From contig PBUB01000008.1 of the NCBI GenBank assembly GCA_002729885.1, forward strand, positions 186,001 through 250,000: 64,000 nt of DNA. Reading direction: 5' to 3'. Origin of the DNA: Spirochaetaceae bacterium. GTDB taxonomy: Bacteria; Spirochaetota; Leptospiria; Leptospirales; Leptonemataceae. The position numbers and the translations under genes were made by a program. Below, piece by piece: positions 53,236 to 62,505 of the stretch (positions are counted from its first letter, which is position 1; each line of letters opens with the position of its first letter). Under the pieces are notes generated by a model. The model ran no database searches, was not told where the DNA came from, and saw only the letters and a list, made by a program, of their open reading frames with translations.

Positions 53236-54069
53236 ATGGCCAGTAAGTTAACCGATTCTGAAATTCAATCTAGAGCCAACGATATTCGCCGCGAGGTGAT
53301 TCGCATGGTGCATGCAGCTGGATGTGGACATCCGGGCGGTCCTCTGGGACTGGCCGATATCTACGCCGTACTGTTCTTCGATATACTCAAGCATCGACCG
53401 CAGGAGCCTGACTGGGATGGGCGTGATCGATTGCTTATCTCAAACGGCCACGTTTCTGCGGTAAGATATGCATCCATGGCACTTTCCGGTTACTTTCCGG
53501 TGGAAGAATTACTGGAATTCAGACAACTGGGATCTCGTCTTCAAGGGCATCCCAGTACGCGATACCTGCCTTCCGTAGAAAACTCCAGCGGATCCCTGGG
53601 GCAGGGGCTTTCCAACGCAGTGGGTCTCTCTCTGGGCGCCAGGCAGCAAAACAAGGATTACCGAGTATTTGTAGCCATGTCCGATGGGGAATGCGGCGAA
53701 GGAATGACCTGGGAAGCTGCTCAGGCAGCAGTGCATCATAAAGCTCCGGTCATCGCATTTCTGGATAACAACGGAATTCAGATTGATGGATACACGAAAG
53801 ATGTTCTGGATCTTGGAGACCTGGAAAAGAAATTCGCCGCCTTTGGCTGGAAGACCCGTCGGGAAAACGGTCATGATATTAAAGCCATTCGAGGTGCCTT
53901 TGAGGATAGCTTGAAATACAACGAAGGTCCTCAGATGATTGTATTCGATACCATTCTGGGAAAAGGCGTAAGCTTTATGGAAAACGAACCGGGATGGCAT
54001 GGTAAGGCTCCCAACGATGAACTGGCAAAGCAGGCTCTGGACGAAATTCAGGGCGCCCTGGCCGGCTAG
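53236..54069 (+). CDS. Transketolase, N-terminal (TPP pyrophosphate-binding) subunit
   Basis: 277 residues, about half of a normal transketolase. The N-terminal TPP domain is complete: [54 protein letters not shown], and the GDGE-type metal site [18 protein letters not shown] with DNNGIQIDG. Split transketolases pair this subunit with a C-terminal pyrimidine-binding half encoded separately. Here the next gene is an unrelated membrane protein, so the partner must lie elsewhere. Works in the non-oxidative pentose phosphate pathway. Confidence 0.9.
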   Translation: MASKLTDSEIQSRANDIRREVIRMVHAAGCGHPGGPLGLADIYAVLFFDILKHRPQEPDWDGRDRLLISNGHVSAVRYASMALSGYFPVEELLEFRQLGSRLQGHPSTRYLPSVENSSGSLGQGLSNAVGLSLGARQQNKDYRVFVAMSDGECGEGMTWEAAQAAVHHKAPVIAFLDNNGIQIDGYTKDVLDLGDLEKKFAAFGWKTRRENGHDIKAIRGAFEDSLKYNEGPQMIVFDTILGKGVSFMENEPGWHGKAPNDELAKQALDEIQGALAG

Positions 54070-54085
54070 ATTCGCCGCTCTTATA

Positions 54086-55864
54086 ATGCCCGCTGCATCG
54101 GCGGGCTTATTGATTCTATGTAATTTTCTGTACCGCTCCGATCTGGCCCAGGACGCCCTGTGGCTCTATCGATGGGGCGGTCATGGCATCCTGATTCTAC
54201 TCTTCTTTCTGGGGCTGCTTTCTCCTGTAGTATCCCGTTTCGTTCTTTCCACTGATCGTAAGCGATATCTCATTCTGGTCTCCGGTTTTTTATGCCTGAT
54301 GGCCACTTTGTGGTCTGGTAGTTCTTTCTACTCGGACGATGCTCTTCGTCATGAACTGGACGGCAACTATATCGTTCGCGGGCTGCCTCTTTACTGCATG
54401 AGTCCGAACGAATTGGGTCCTGCCTGCGATAGAGCCCTTATTCACACAGATTCACAGTATTATTTAATTGATCAAGATGGCCCGCGGCAGATGCCCAATC
54501 ATTCCCATCTGGCCACCATCTATTTTCCAGGAACTCAGCTATTGGCTTTTTTGGGGGCTCTGGGCCCTGGATATCGCGGCCTTTTTGCAATCAGCTCTCT
54601 TTTGATGATGGCCTATCTCCTCTTTTCCTCCGCAACATCTCCGTCCTCGTCCTCGTCCTCCTCCTCATCATCATCGTCTTCATCTTCGTCTTCGTCTTCG
54701 TCTTTCCGGTCATCAGTAGACTTTGGTTCCAGCCCGGTGAACCAGCGACCCGGGTTTTCCAGGGGACTTTTAATCACTCTCTTTGTGCATCCATTCTGGA
54801 TGATTGTATTTTACTCCGGGCATTCGGATGTAACGGCCATCCTGCTTTGCCTGGTGGCATTGAAATGGATCCGCGGGTCGGCGATTTCCCGCATATTCGC
54901 AGGGTTGGTCTGGGCCCTGGCCTGCTCCATGAAGCCAGAGGCGCTCCTGGTGGGGCTTGCATTGGTGCCAGGACCTCTGGTCGCGCGGTCTTTTCCTGGG
55001 TGGTCCAGAATCCGGTTCATGGCCTCTGCCTGGATTTCATGGTTCTTGCCGGTAATGACCGGTATCCTTCTGCTGCTGGCTCTGCTGGTGCCATTCACTC
55101 TGTTTGATCTTTTTCATCTAAGCAGCTGGCAGGATCTAAAGCGGTTCAGTACTACAGAAGGCAGCTCGCTGGAACTGGAATGCTTTTTCTATACGGCAAG
55201 GATCTACTCGGATTATTTTCTATCTTACAGGCCAGATGCGGTATGGCTCAGCCAGGAAGGTAGATTGAGCTCGGACCAGGCCATCCGACTGGTTCGCATG
55301 CTATGGCTTCCGGTCTGGGCTGTGTTAGGCCTATTGTTCATTGCAGGTCGTTCGGGCAGCGCGAGCTCCGAAGAGTGGAGAAGCCCTGGTAGAGAAAAGA
55401 AAAAAGCCCAGGGCGAAGGGCCGGGAAATGTGCATCCGGATTCAGGAGGCGATGCCGCGGAGGATTCGCGGTCCGCTTCACAATCGGCTCATTCCAGACA
55501 ATTCCCTCATCCTTTCCGGACGCTGTTTCTGTATCTTCTGATAGGCTACTTTCTTTACCGGGGTAGCTGGCAACCCTGGTATTTTCTCTGGTTTCTCCTG
55601 GCGCCCGGGCTTTGGCACCATCAGCATTCTCCGAATATAGTCGGAATATACGGACCGCATAACAAAGTCCGTTCCCTGTGGCCGGGATTTTTTCTTTCGG
55701 TTCTGATTCTTTTCTATCTTCCAGTAGTGAATTACCGGGTGGACGGTGGGTTTGATCTTTCCTTCTTTTATATAGGTTTCCTGCTTGCGCTTCTGGCTGC
55801 AGCTATGCTACTTTTCTATGGTTTCCGCCGCAGAAAGCTTCTGACAGGAAAAAAAGACATATAA
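54086..55864 (+). CDS. Multi-pass GT-C-type membrane glycosyltransferase
   Basis: 592 residues from the ATG at 54086. About 10-12 membrane helices. The first extracytoplasmic loop has SDDALRHELDGNYIVRGLPL (acidic GT-C motif) and TIYFPGTQLLAFLGAL. Later VHPFWMIVFYSGHSDVTAIL and LACSMKPEALLVGLALVP match GT87/GT39-like mannosyltransferases that use lipid-linked sugars. A loop near residue 187 carries 20 consecutive serines, and a second charged insertion (about 430-475) is Ser/Gly/Glu-rich. The start region overlaps a hairpin and a perfect TATAAT (54082-54087), so a downstream TTG (54110) is a possible alternative start. Confidence 0.75.
   Translation: MPAASAGLLILCNFLYRSDLAQDALWLYRWGGHGILILLFFLGLLSPVVSRFVLSTDRKRYLILVSGFLCLMATLWSGSSFYSDDALRHELDGNYIVRGLPLYCMSPNELGPACDRALIHTDSQYYLIDQDGPRQMPNHSHLATIYFPGTQLLAFLGALGPGYRGLFAISSLLMMAYLLFSSATSPSSSSSSSSSSSSSSSSSSSSFRSSVDFGSSPVNQRPGFSRGLLITLFVHPFWMIVFYSGHSDVTAILLCLVALKWIRGSAISRIFAGLVWALACSMKPEALLVGLALVPGPLVARSFPGWSRIRFMASAWISWFLPVMTGILLLLALLVPFTLFDLFHLSSWQDLKRFSTTEGSSLELECFFYTARIYSDYFLSYRPDAVWLSQEGRLSSDQAIRLVRMLWLPVWAVLGLLFIAGRSGSASSEEWRSPGREKKKAQGEGPGNVHPDSGGDAAEDSRSASQSAHSRQFPHPFRTLFLYLLIGYFLYRGSWQPWYFLWFLLAPGLWHHQHSPNIVGIYGPHNKVRSLWPGFFLSVLILFYLPVVNYRVDGGFDLSFFYIGFLLALLAAAMLLFYGFRRRKLLTGKKDI
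54088..54106 (+). other. GC hairpin over the glycosyltransferase start region
   Basis: GCCCGC (54088-54093), a 7-base loop, GCGGGC (54101-54106), then TTATTGATTCT. It begins 2 bases after the ATG and 18 bases after the transketolase stop. It may be a weak terminator for the transketolase gene, or may limit translation of the next gene. Confidence 0.45.
54644..54703 (+). repeat. TCN codon tract encoding 20 serines
   Basis: Twenty consecutive TCN codons (TCC, TCG, TCA, TCT mixed; partly TCTTCG and TCCTCG hexamers). The pyrimidine-rich strand makes slippage likely, but length changes by triplets keep the frame. The tract lies in a loop between membrane helices. Confidence 0.9.
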
Positions 55865-55898
55865 AACCCGTCCAAATTTGAAAGGAATACCTACGAAT

Positions 55899-56771
55899 AT
55901 GGAAAAAGACCGCCATGCGAAAACCCGAGAAATCGGCCTGCTTCTAACCTGCTTTGCAGAAACCACGGAGCCAGAGCCTCGAAAAGTATTGCTTGATCAT
56001 ATCCTGGAAGCCATACCTTTCGGAGCTCATCCCCAGAATTTCATTGATGATGTTGAGGATGCCACCCTCAGGCTGAGGCTGCGGGAAGGGCACAGCGATT
56101 TTCTCAATCGAAGAAAGCTTACCCGAGATCTTCAGACGGCCCTGCAGTCCAATACCCTGGACCTGGAAACAGGCGTATACTTGATCAGCCGGCTGGATGG
56201 CCGCACGGATATGGAGCCGAAGCAGTTTCGCCAGTCCCTGGATGTGCTGGCCGAGCCTCTGAAGGAGCGGCTGGCGTCGGTGGATGATGCCATGGATCGC
56301 ATTGATCTTTTTCGGGAATACCTGTTTCGGGAAAAGTCCTTCAAGGGAAATACAGAGGATTACTACAATCCTGAGAACTCCTATCTCACTTCTGTACTGG
56401 ACAGTGGTAAGGGCATCCCTGTATCACTTTCTGTTCTGGCCATTCTGGTAGCCCGCCGGGTGGATCTACCGCTGGAAGGGGTGAATCTTCCAGGTCATTT
56501 CATTGTTCGCTACGACAGCCCGGATCTAAGGCTGTTTCTGGATCCCTTCAATGAGGGTAGCTACCTTACAGAAGAGGAATGCTACCATTTCCTGATTCGA
56601 CAGGGAATTCAGCCAGAAAGCGGCTATTTGAGCACAGCTCCTGCTATCACCATCTTGAAGAGGATGTACCGGAATCTCATAAACTATTTTTCATCGACAA
56701 AAAACCGCGCCCTTGAAAAAACTCTACGGGAACATTTTGCCATTCTCGAGAAACATAATCCTTCTCTCTAA
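55899..56771 (+). CDS. SirB1/transglutaminase-like protein
   Basis: 290 residues from the ATG at 55899 (a TTG at 55878 is in frame). The central block LFREKSFKGNTEDYYNPENS-YLTSVLDSGKGIPVSLSVLA and VDLPLEGVNLPGHFIVRY is the signature of the SirB1/DUF transglutaminase-like superfamily. The papain-fold Cys is missing at the usual spot (GIPVSLSVL), as is normal for this subgroup; the His in PGHFIVRY is retained. Function unknown in all members. It precedes the prenyl synthase gene by about 19 bases, probably one transcript. Confidence 0.8.
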   Translation: MEKDRHAKTREIGLLLTCFAETTEPEPRKVLLDHILEAIPFGAHPQNFIDDVEDATLRLRLREGHSDFLNRRKLTRDLQTALQSNTLDLETGVYLISRLDGRTDMEPKQFRQSLDVLAEPLKERLASVDDAMDRIDLFREYLFREKSFKGNTEDYYNPENSYLTSVLDSGKGIPVSLSVLAILVARRVDLPLEGVNLPGHFIVRYDSPDLRLFLDPFNEGSYLTEEECYHFLIRQGIQPESGYLSTAPAITILKRMYRNLINYFSSTKNRALEKTLREHFAILEKHNPSL

Positions 56772-56790
56772 ATGAGGCGGTTACAGATTG

Positions 56791-57750
56791 ATGAAGTCAG
56801 CGATGCTGCTTCGCAAAATAGATGCGAAGCTTGATGCCATTATACACGAAGACCTTACCGTACTGAAAAAAGTCAAAAAGCACGTCATAAAGAGCGGCGG
56901 TAAACGAATCCGTCCGGTTCTGCACTGCTATTTGCTCAGGATGCTCGGAGATGAATCGGACCGATGGGTGGACACCGGTGCCATCGGAGAGCTCATTCAT
57001 GCAGCCAGCCTCCTTCATGACGATGTAATCGATGAAGCTCAACAAAGGCGGGGACGACCTGCGGTACATACCCTGGAAGGAAATAAGACGACCATTCTGG
57101 CTGGTGACTATCTTCTGGCCTGCGGCTTTGAGCATCTGAGCACTCTGGAAAAGAGCGTAGAATTGCTGCCTGTGTTTACCGGTGTGATTCGAGATCTTAC
57201 TGTGGGTGAACTTCTGCAGATGCGCTGGGAATCCAATCCATCTGTGACTGAAAAAACCTACGAAGAAATTATCCACAGAAAAACCGCCAGTCTTTTTGGC
57301 GCCATGGGTCAGTCCGCTGGAATTCTGCAGAACCAGTCACCTGAAGAAATCCAGAGGCTGAGAGACTTTGGTATTCGAATGGGACGCCTGTTTCAAATCC
57401 GAGATGATTTCCTGGATTATTTCGGGGATGCGAAGAAAGAAGGCAAAAGTCTCTATCAGGATGTAAACCGGCGATTGATTACTTTTCCTTTGCTTCAGCT
57501 AATGAAGAAGCTGGGGGCCTCCGATCGAAGGGAACTGAAGAAGCGATGGTCTGGTGAGGAAAATGGAAAATCCATGACCGAGTTTGTAATGGAGCGAATG
57601 GAAAAGCATGAAATTCGCAGAATTGTGGCTCTGGAAATGGAAGAAGAAATCCACAGACTTATGAAATACTTGAGAGAGTATCCGGGTAGCGATTACAGAA
57701 ATAAGCTGGTGGATCGGCTTTCCGATCTTCTGGTTCCTGTCCGGGGCTGA
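56791..57750 (+). CDS. Long-chain polyprenyl diphosphate synthase
   Basis: 319 residues. Builds C35-C50 prenyl chains from IPP, for quinones. First aspartate-rich motif LLHDDVIDEAQQRRGRP (Asp at 77-78), second FQIRDDFLDYFGDAKKEGKS, plus GGKRIRPVL and KTASLFGAMGQ. These fit the octaprenyl/heptaprenyl (IspB/HepT) group rather than short-chain FPP synthases. The residues before DDxxD are small (A-S-L-L-H), which allows chain elongation. A GTG/TTG cluster precedes the start; the ATG at 56791 is preferred. Confidence 0.9.
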   Translation: MKSAMLLRKIDAKLDAIIHEDLTVLKKVKKHVIKSGGKRIRPVLHCYLLRMLGDESDRWVDTGAIGELIHAASLLHDDVIDEAQQRRGRPAVHTLEGNKTTILAGDYLLACGFEHLSTLEKSVELLPVFTGVIRDLTVGELLQMRWESNPSVTEKTYEEIIHRKTASLFGAMGQSAGILQNQSPEEIQRLRDFGIRMGRLFQIRDDFLDYFGDAKKEGKSLYQDVNRRLITFPLLQLMKKLGASDRRELKKRWSGEENGKSMTEFVMERMEKHEIRRIVALEMEEEIHRLMKYLREYPGSDYRNKLVDRLSDLLVPVRG

Positions 57751-57790
57751 AGGTGCTTTACAGCTAAAGAGCATTCAGTCCAATCGTTCT

Positions 57791-59128
57791 ATGAGAAAAG
57801 CAGGGATTGTTCTCGGGGCCGGGCTGATTGCGGCGCTTCTCGTGGAAATCCTGCTGCGATGGATGCAGGCACCGGCCCTGGATTATTATCGCAAGGTCAA
57901 ATTGCTGCATGTTTACCATCCAGAGTACTTTGTAGCCCTACCAGAAAACGAAGATCTTTACATCCGCCATCATGACGGTCTCTGGGAAGGCCGCTTTACT
58001 ACCAACTCACTGGGAATGCGTGGCAGCCCGGAGCCGATTCCCGGCCGTTCCAAGATTCTATGTCTTGGAGATAGTCTGGTTATGGGCTTCGGGGTTTCGG
58101 ATCATGAAACATTCTGCAATCTCTTGAATCAGTATTCGGAATCCGGGCAGTTTCAAAAGAACTATCAATTTATGAACATCGGCGTGGATGCCTTTGGCTC
58201 CATGGGTTCAGCTCTTCGCATGGAAGACATGGTGCCTCGCCTGGATAACGTAGAGGCTGTGATGTTCGTTATTTCTCCCAATGACTTTGAAGTTCCGGAG
58301 GAGCTGGCGCGACAGGGAGTGGAGCCGGACGATGTAAAAGATGCCCGGCGTATGAACGATCCGGCTTACAAGCTGAGCTTTCGCATTCAATTTGAACTCA
58401 CCAGGTATTCCTATGCTTTGCAGGCCGCCAAGCTGGCCTACGAGAATTTGCTGATCAAGCGAAGTATCACAACGGAAAGCATTAAAGCCGAACTTATAGA
58501 AGCTGGTTTTATGAGTCCGGAGCCGCCGCCCGGAAACAATAATGGTTCCGATTCGAGCGCGCAGGCTCAGGGTGATCAGGACCAGGCCGGCCGGGAGAGT
58601 CCGCTGGTGGATCTTTCCAGAACTCTTAACTACACAGTCTCCTCCTTTCGCGGGCCCGTGCGTGATAGATGTAACTATATGAATCCGGAGTCGGAAACCG
58701 TGAATCAGTGCCCGGAGCCCATTCCCACCGGAGTGAGTTGCTTGCCGGAAGCGCCACCGGTCTCGGAACTCCCTCCGCTACCCGAGTTCACGCAAAAAGC
58801 CTACGACCGAATGATTGAATACGCTAAAAAGAACAATGTAAAGTTAATTCCTGTGATCATTCCTATCCAGGTGGAAGAGATCTATTGCGCCAATCGTGGA
58901 ATGTATCATCCCCTGGGTAACTATGCGATTCGCTCTTCTGACTACTTCGAAAAGCGAGGTGTTTCTGTCATGCAGCTTCTGCCGGAGGCTTCCTCTATGT
59001 GTAGCCGCGATCATTTAATCGTAGATCATTTTATCCCTGCAGACGGCCATTTCACGAAAATCGGAAACAAATGGGCGGCTGATGCGATCAAGAAGCATCT
59101 GCCGGAAGAACTGGAGCCGAATCGTTAA
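57791..59128 (+). CDS. SGNH hydrolase-like protein paired with an MBOAT acyltransferase
   Basis: 445 residues. N-terminal anchor or signal (GIVLGAGLIAALLVEILLRW), then an SGNH fold: ILCLGDSLVMGFGV (GDS Ser), FGSMGSALRMEDM, FVISPNDFE (SPND block) and DHFIPADGHFTKIGNKW (Asp-x-His). An inserted stretch (about 240-330) is Pro/Gly/Asp-rich with three Cys. The catalytic triad appears intact. The TAA overlaps the MBOAT ATG (TAATG), so the pair is coupled. In alginate, peptidoglycan and O-antigen systems such pairs transfer acetyl groups to exported glycans, which is the likely job here. Confidence 0.85.
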   Translation: MRKAGIVLGAGLIAALLVEILLRWMQAPALDYYRKVKLLHVYHPEYFVALPENEDLYIRHHDGLWEGRFTTNSLGMRGSPEPIPGRSKILCLGDSLVMGFGVSDHETFCNLLNQYSESGQFQKNYQFMNIGVDAFGSMGSALRMEDMVPRLDNVEAVMFVISPNDFEVPEELARQGVEPDDVKDARRMNDPAYKLSFRIQFELTRYSYALQAAKLAYENLLIKRSITTESIKAELIEAGFMSPEPPPGNNNGSDSSAQAQGDQDQAGRESPLVDLSRTLNYTVSSFRGPVRDRCNYMNPESETVNQCPEPIPTGVSCLPEAPPVSELPPLPEFTQKAYDRMIEYAKKNNVKLIPVIIPIQVEEIYCANRGMYHPLGNYAIRSSDYFEKRGVSVMQLLPEASSMCSRDHLIVDHFIPADGHFTKIGNKWAADAIKKHLPEELEPNR

Positions 59129-60567
59129 TGCTATTTAACTCGGTCCATTTCTTCATTTTCGCACCAATTGTATTTCTGGTGTACTTCCAGCTTCCTCTCC
59201 GGTGGCAGAGGATCTGGCTTTTTATCTGTAGCATCTACTTCTACGCAGTATTCAAGGTTCCCTTTGTTGCATTGCTATTGTTTTCCATCTTCTGGACTTA
59301 CGCCTGCATGGTGGGTATCCAGCGACAGAAGGATAGGGGAAAATCTGCCACTCCGTTTCTGACTCTGGCCATTATTGGAAACCTGTCCCTGCTATTCGTA
59401 TTTAAGTATCTGGACTTTTTCATTCGCGCATTGAATTCCTTTGCTGGCTATGAGGTTTGCGATCCTGCGTATATGGAGCCGGTGGGATTCATTGTTCCCA
59501 TGGGTATTTCCTTCTTCACTCTACAGGCAATCTCTGCTGCCTGGGATCAGTACAGAGAAGTCATAGAGAAGCCCAAAAGCGGGTATAGATTCGGACTTTA
59601 TCTGGGGTTCTTTCCGCAGTTAGTGGCCGGTCCTATTATTCGTGCCAGGGATCTAATCGATCAATTCGAAACCAGGCATACTTTTAATCTGGAAGATTTC
59701 CGCCTGGGTATGCAGCGCCTCACTATGGGCGTATTCAAGAAAACCTTCATCGCAGACCAGCTGGGGCCCTACGTGGACCAGGTCTATGCCAGTCCCATGG
59801 ATTACAGCTCCGGTAGTCTGTGGATTGCCATCATTCTGCATTCCATACAGATTTACTGTGACTTCTCCGGATATTCGGACATTGCCATTGGAACTGCCCG
59901 AATTCTTGGCTTTCGCGTACCGGAAAACTTCGATCGTCCCTTTTTCTCCACCAGTATGACCGAGTTCTGGAGGCGATGGCATATTTCCTTTTCCAGCTGG
60001 CTTCGGGATTATCTCTATATTCCTCTGGGAGGAAGCAGGGTAGGAGTGGCCCGGGCCTATATTAACGTCTTTATGGTTATGGCTGTCAGTGGACTCTGGC
60101 ATGGAGCAGACTGGAATTTCCTTCTCTGGGGCGGCATTCACGGTGTATTTATGATCGGCGAACGATATCTGTTTTCCTTTGCCTCCATAAAGTCGGCCTT
60201 TGATCGAATTCCGGATCCAATCCGAATATTATATACATTCACAGTGTTCACAATCGCAGTTTTATTCTTTCGCGCACGGCCGGTGCCTGAACTGGGCGAA
60301 TCTGTATCTGTAGGGAATTATATCTTTGCAAATCTGTTTACATTTCGGGATGGGATTTCTCCCATCTTTCCTGCAAGCATAGTGGGTCTGGCTGCGGTAC
60401 TTTTCCTCATTGAAGCGATCCAGGTGTATAAGCCAGGCTGGCTGGAAAACCATCCGTCTGTGCAGTCTCCGCTTCTGCAGATTTCAGTAATCGGGGCTGT
60501 GCTGGGTATCGCTTTCATTCTTTACAGCGTTACTGTCAGTCAGCAGTTTATATACTTCCAGTTCTAA
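59128..60567 (+). CDS. MBOAT-family O-acyltransferase (AlgI-like)
   Basis: 479 residues with about 10-12 membrane helices. Family motifs: LGFFPQLVAGPIIRARDLI, IQIYCDFSGYSDIAIGTARI and STSMTEFWRRWHISFSSWLR. The catalytic histidine lies in AVSGLWHGADWNFLLWGGIH. These enzymes move acyl groups across the inner membrane to a periplasmic partner. Overlap with the SGNH gene, and another SGNH gene 2 kb away, support an O-acetylation module for a surface polysaccharide or lipid. Confidence 0.92.
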   Translation: MLFNSVHFFIFAPIVFLVYFQLPLRWQRIWLFICSIYFYAVFKVPFVALLLFSIFWTYACMVGIQRQKDRGKSATPFLTLAIIGNLSLLFVFKYLDFFIRALNSFAGYEVCDPAYMEPVGFIVPMGISFFTLQAISAAWDQYREVIEKPKSGYRFGLYLGFFPQLVAGPIIRARDLIDQFETRHTFNLEDFRLGMQRLTMGVFKKTFIADQLGPYVDQVYASPMDYSSGSLWIAIILHSIQIYCDFSGYSDIAIGTARILGFRVPENFDRPFFSTSMTEFWRRWHISFSSWLRDYLYIPLGGSRVGVARAYINVFMVMAVSGLWHGADWNFLLWGGIHGVFMIGERYLFSFASIKSAFDRIPDPIRILYTFTVFTIAVLFFRARPVPELGESVSVGNYIFANLFTFRDGISPIFPASIVGLAAVLFLIEAIQVYKPGWLENHPSVQSPLLQISVIGAVLGIAFILYSVTVSQQFIYFQF

Positions 60568-60569
60568 TC

Positions 60570-62303
60570 ATGCATGCATTTCTGGCAGACATTGGTCTGG
60601 CCATTGTTGTGGCCTCCATTATCGGTATTCTTGCCTACAGGGCGGGCCAGCCTCTCATTGTGGCTTATCTTCTGGCCGGTATCATCATCGGACCGGAGAT
60701 AGGCCCGCAGCTGGTAAAGGATCCAGAACACATCGATCTAATCTCCGAAATCGGACTGATCCTTTTACTGTTCATTATTGGGCTGGAAATCAACCCGAAC
60801 ATGATTCTGCGAAGCGGTAAGCTGCTGCTCACCACGGGCCTGGGGCAGTTTGCTGTCAGTGTGGCCCTGGGGCTGGTCTTTTTCTCTCTTGCCACCGGAC
60901 TGGCTCTGCAGGATAATCGAGTTCTCTATCTGGCCATCTTCGGTTCGCTGAGCTCCACTGCCATTGTTGTTAAATCCCTGTACGACAAATACGAACTGGA
61001 TTCGCTTCATGGACGAGTATCTCTGGGAATATTAATTTTTCAGGATGTATGGGCCATCATTATCCTGGCTCTGCAGCCATCTCTCAGTGCTCCTGGCTTC
61101 TGGCCTGTATTCCGATCGTTAATTCTCACTACTGTGCTTACCGTGGCCGGTTTTCTGTTTAGCAAATACATTCTTCGCTGGATCTTCGCACGGCTGGATC
61201 GCAGCCCGGAGATGGTGGTTTCCACAGCCATTGGCTGGGCCGTGACCATGTCCGGATTGGCCGGAGCCATGGATCTTTCTGTGGAAATGGGGGCTTTGAT
61301 CGCAGGTCTGGCCATTGCAAACTATCCCTACAGTTTGCATGTTACGGCCCGGGTTCTGCCATTAAGGGATGTGTTTCTTACATTGTTCTTTGTATCTCTG
61401 GGTATGAAAATTCCCATGCCAGAGATGGGAAGCATGATGTACCTGCTTCTTCTGGTAATCTTTCTGTTTCTTTCGCGTCCGCTAATTGTCTATCCCCTGG
61501 TAAGGCTGGGCGGTGGATCCAGCCGCACTGGTTTTCTAAGCAGTATCAATCTAACTCAGTTCAGCGAATTTTCACTGGTGATCGCGGCCGTAGGGTTGAG
61601 CCTGGAGCATATCGATCGAAATATGATGTCTGCTTTGCTCTACGGCATGGTGCTAACTTCTATTCTCAGCGCCTACAGCATCAAGTATAACCATAAGATC
61701 TATGGTATGTTCCATAAATGGAATGCAAAGCGCAGAATGCGAAAGGAGATCTTGAGCGAAGGCGGCACAACCGGTGCACCGGAAACGGAAGAAGAGGTGC
61801 ATCTTCCCGGGCGGAGTATCTTTATTCTGGGGTACCACCGGGGGGCGCAATCCATGGTTACCTCATTGATGGATCATCGGCCGGAGCTTCTGGAAAAAGT
61901 GACCGTTGTGGATTTCAATCCAGAGATTCTAAGGCAGTTACAGCATTATCCGGTGCAGGGAGTCTTTGGTGACTTGAGCGATCGCTCCACTCTGGAACAC
62001 ATTGGTTTGCAGAGGGCACGAGTCATTTTTATTACGATTCCTGATCTGCTGCTAAAAGGAACCAGTAATCTTCGGCTGGTAACTCTCTGTAGAAGCCTGG
62101 CTCCGGAAGCGGCAATACTTGCTACGGCGGATGACTCTGCGCGTGCACAAAAACTGAGAGAAGCAGGGGCCGATGGAATCGTCACACCCGATCATTACAT
62201 TGGCGAAATGCTTGCCCGGACGTTGATGCGACTGGAAAAGAAGCAGGAAATCCTGGAAGAGATGGATGCTGTAGAAGAGGAAGAACACATCAGGGATGAC
62301 TAA
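60570..62303 (+). CDS. CPA2 (KefB-type) cation:proton antiporter with TrkA-N domain
   Basis: 577 residues. Twelve or so helices. Family motifs: PLIVAYLLAGIIIGPEIGPQ, EIGLILLLFIIGLEINPNMI, GSLSSTAIVVKSLYDK and IFQDVWAIIILAL (paired acidic/aromatic transport region). From about 395 a cytoplasmic Rossmann RCK domain (IFILGYHRGAQSMVTSLMDH, VTVVDFNPEILRQLQHYPVQ and GVFGDLSDR) binds nucleotides. It probably moves K+ or Na+ in exchange for H+. The nucleotide-binding GxGxxG is altered (GYHRGA). It starts 2 bases after the MBOAT stop. Confidence 0.9.
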   Translation: MHAFLADIGLAIVVASIIGILAYRAGQPLIVAYLLAGIIIGPEIGPQLVKDPEHIDLISEIGLILLLFIIGLEINPNMILRSGKLLLTTGLGQFAVSVALGLVFFSLATGLALQDNRVLYLAIFGSLSSTAIVVKSLYDKYELDSLHGRVSLGILIFQDVWAIIILALQPSLSAPGFWPVFRSLILTTVLTVAGFLFSKYILRWIFARLDRSPEMVVSTAIGWAVTMSGLAGAMDLSVEMGALIAGLAIANYPYSLHVTARVLPLRDVFLTLFFVSLGMKIPMPEMGSMMYLLLLVIFLFLSRPLIVYPLVRLGGGSSRTGFLSSINLTQFSEFSLVIAAVGLSLEHIDRNMMSALLYGMVLTSILSAYSIKYNHKIYGMFHKWNAKRRMRKEILSEGGTTGAPETEEEVHLPGRSIFILGYHRGAQSMVTSLMDHRPELLEKVTVVDFNPEILRQLQHYPVQGVFGDLSDRSTLEHIGLQRARVIFITIPDLLLKGTSNLRLVTLCRSLAPEAAILATADDSARAQKLREAGADGIVTPDHYIGEMLARTLMRLEKKQEILEEMDAVEEEEHIRDD

Positions 62304-62352
62304 CCTTGCACTCCGATCATCAGTGGCCCATTCTGGTAGGGGGCGCTTCCCA

Positions 62353-62505
62353 ATTCTATTAATTCTCTCTAATACAATCTAGAGTCAGCTCCTCCTGGGA
62401 TCCGGCTCCACTTATCCTAACTCTCTCTAAAAAATAGAGCCTGCTCCTACTATGATCCGGTTCCACTTATCTTAACTCTATCTAATATATTCTAGAGGCC
62501 GGGCC
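62353..62505. repeat. Three tandem imperfect 55-57-bp repeats with internal dyads
   Basis: Copies start near 62353, 62410 and 62465. The shared core is ACTTATCCTAACTCTCTCTAA-like (20 bases or fewer identical), followed by an A/T-rich centre and TAGAG or CTAGAG, then GATCCGG. Each copy can fold CTCT...AGAG. They fill the gap between two convergent genes, and copy 3 overlaps the stop codon of the SGNH gene at 62492. They may act as a bidirectional terminator cluster. Confidence 0.65.
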
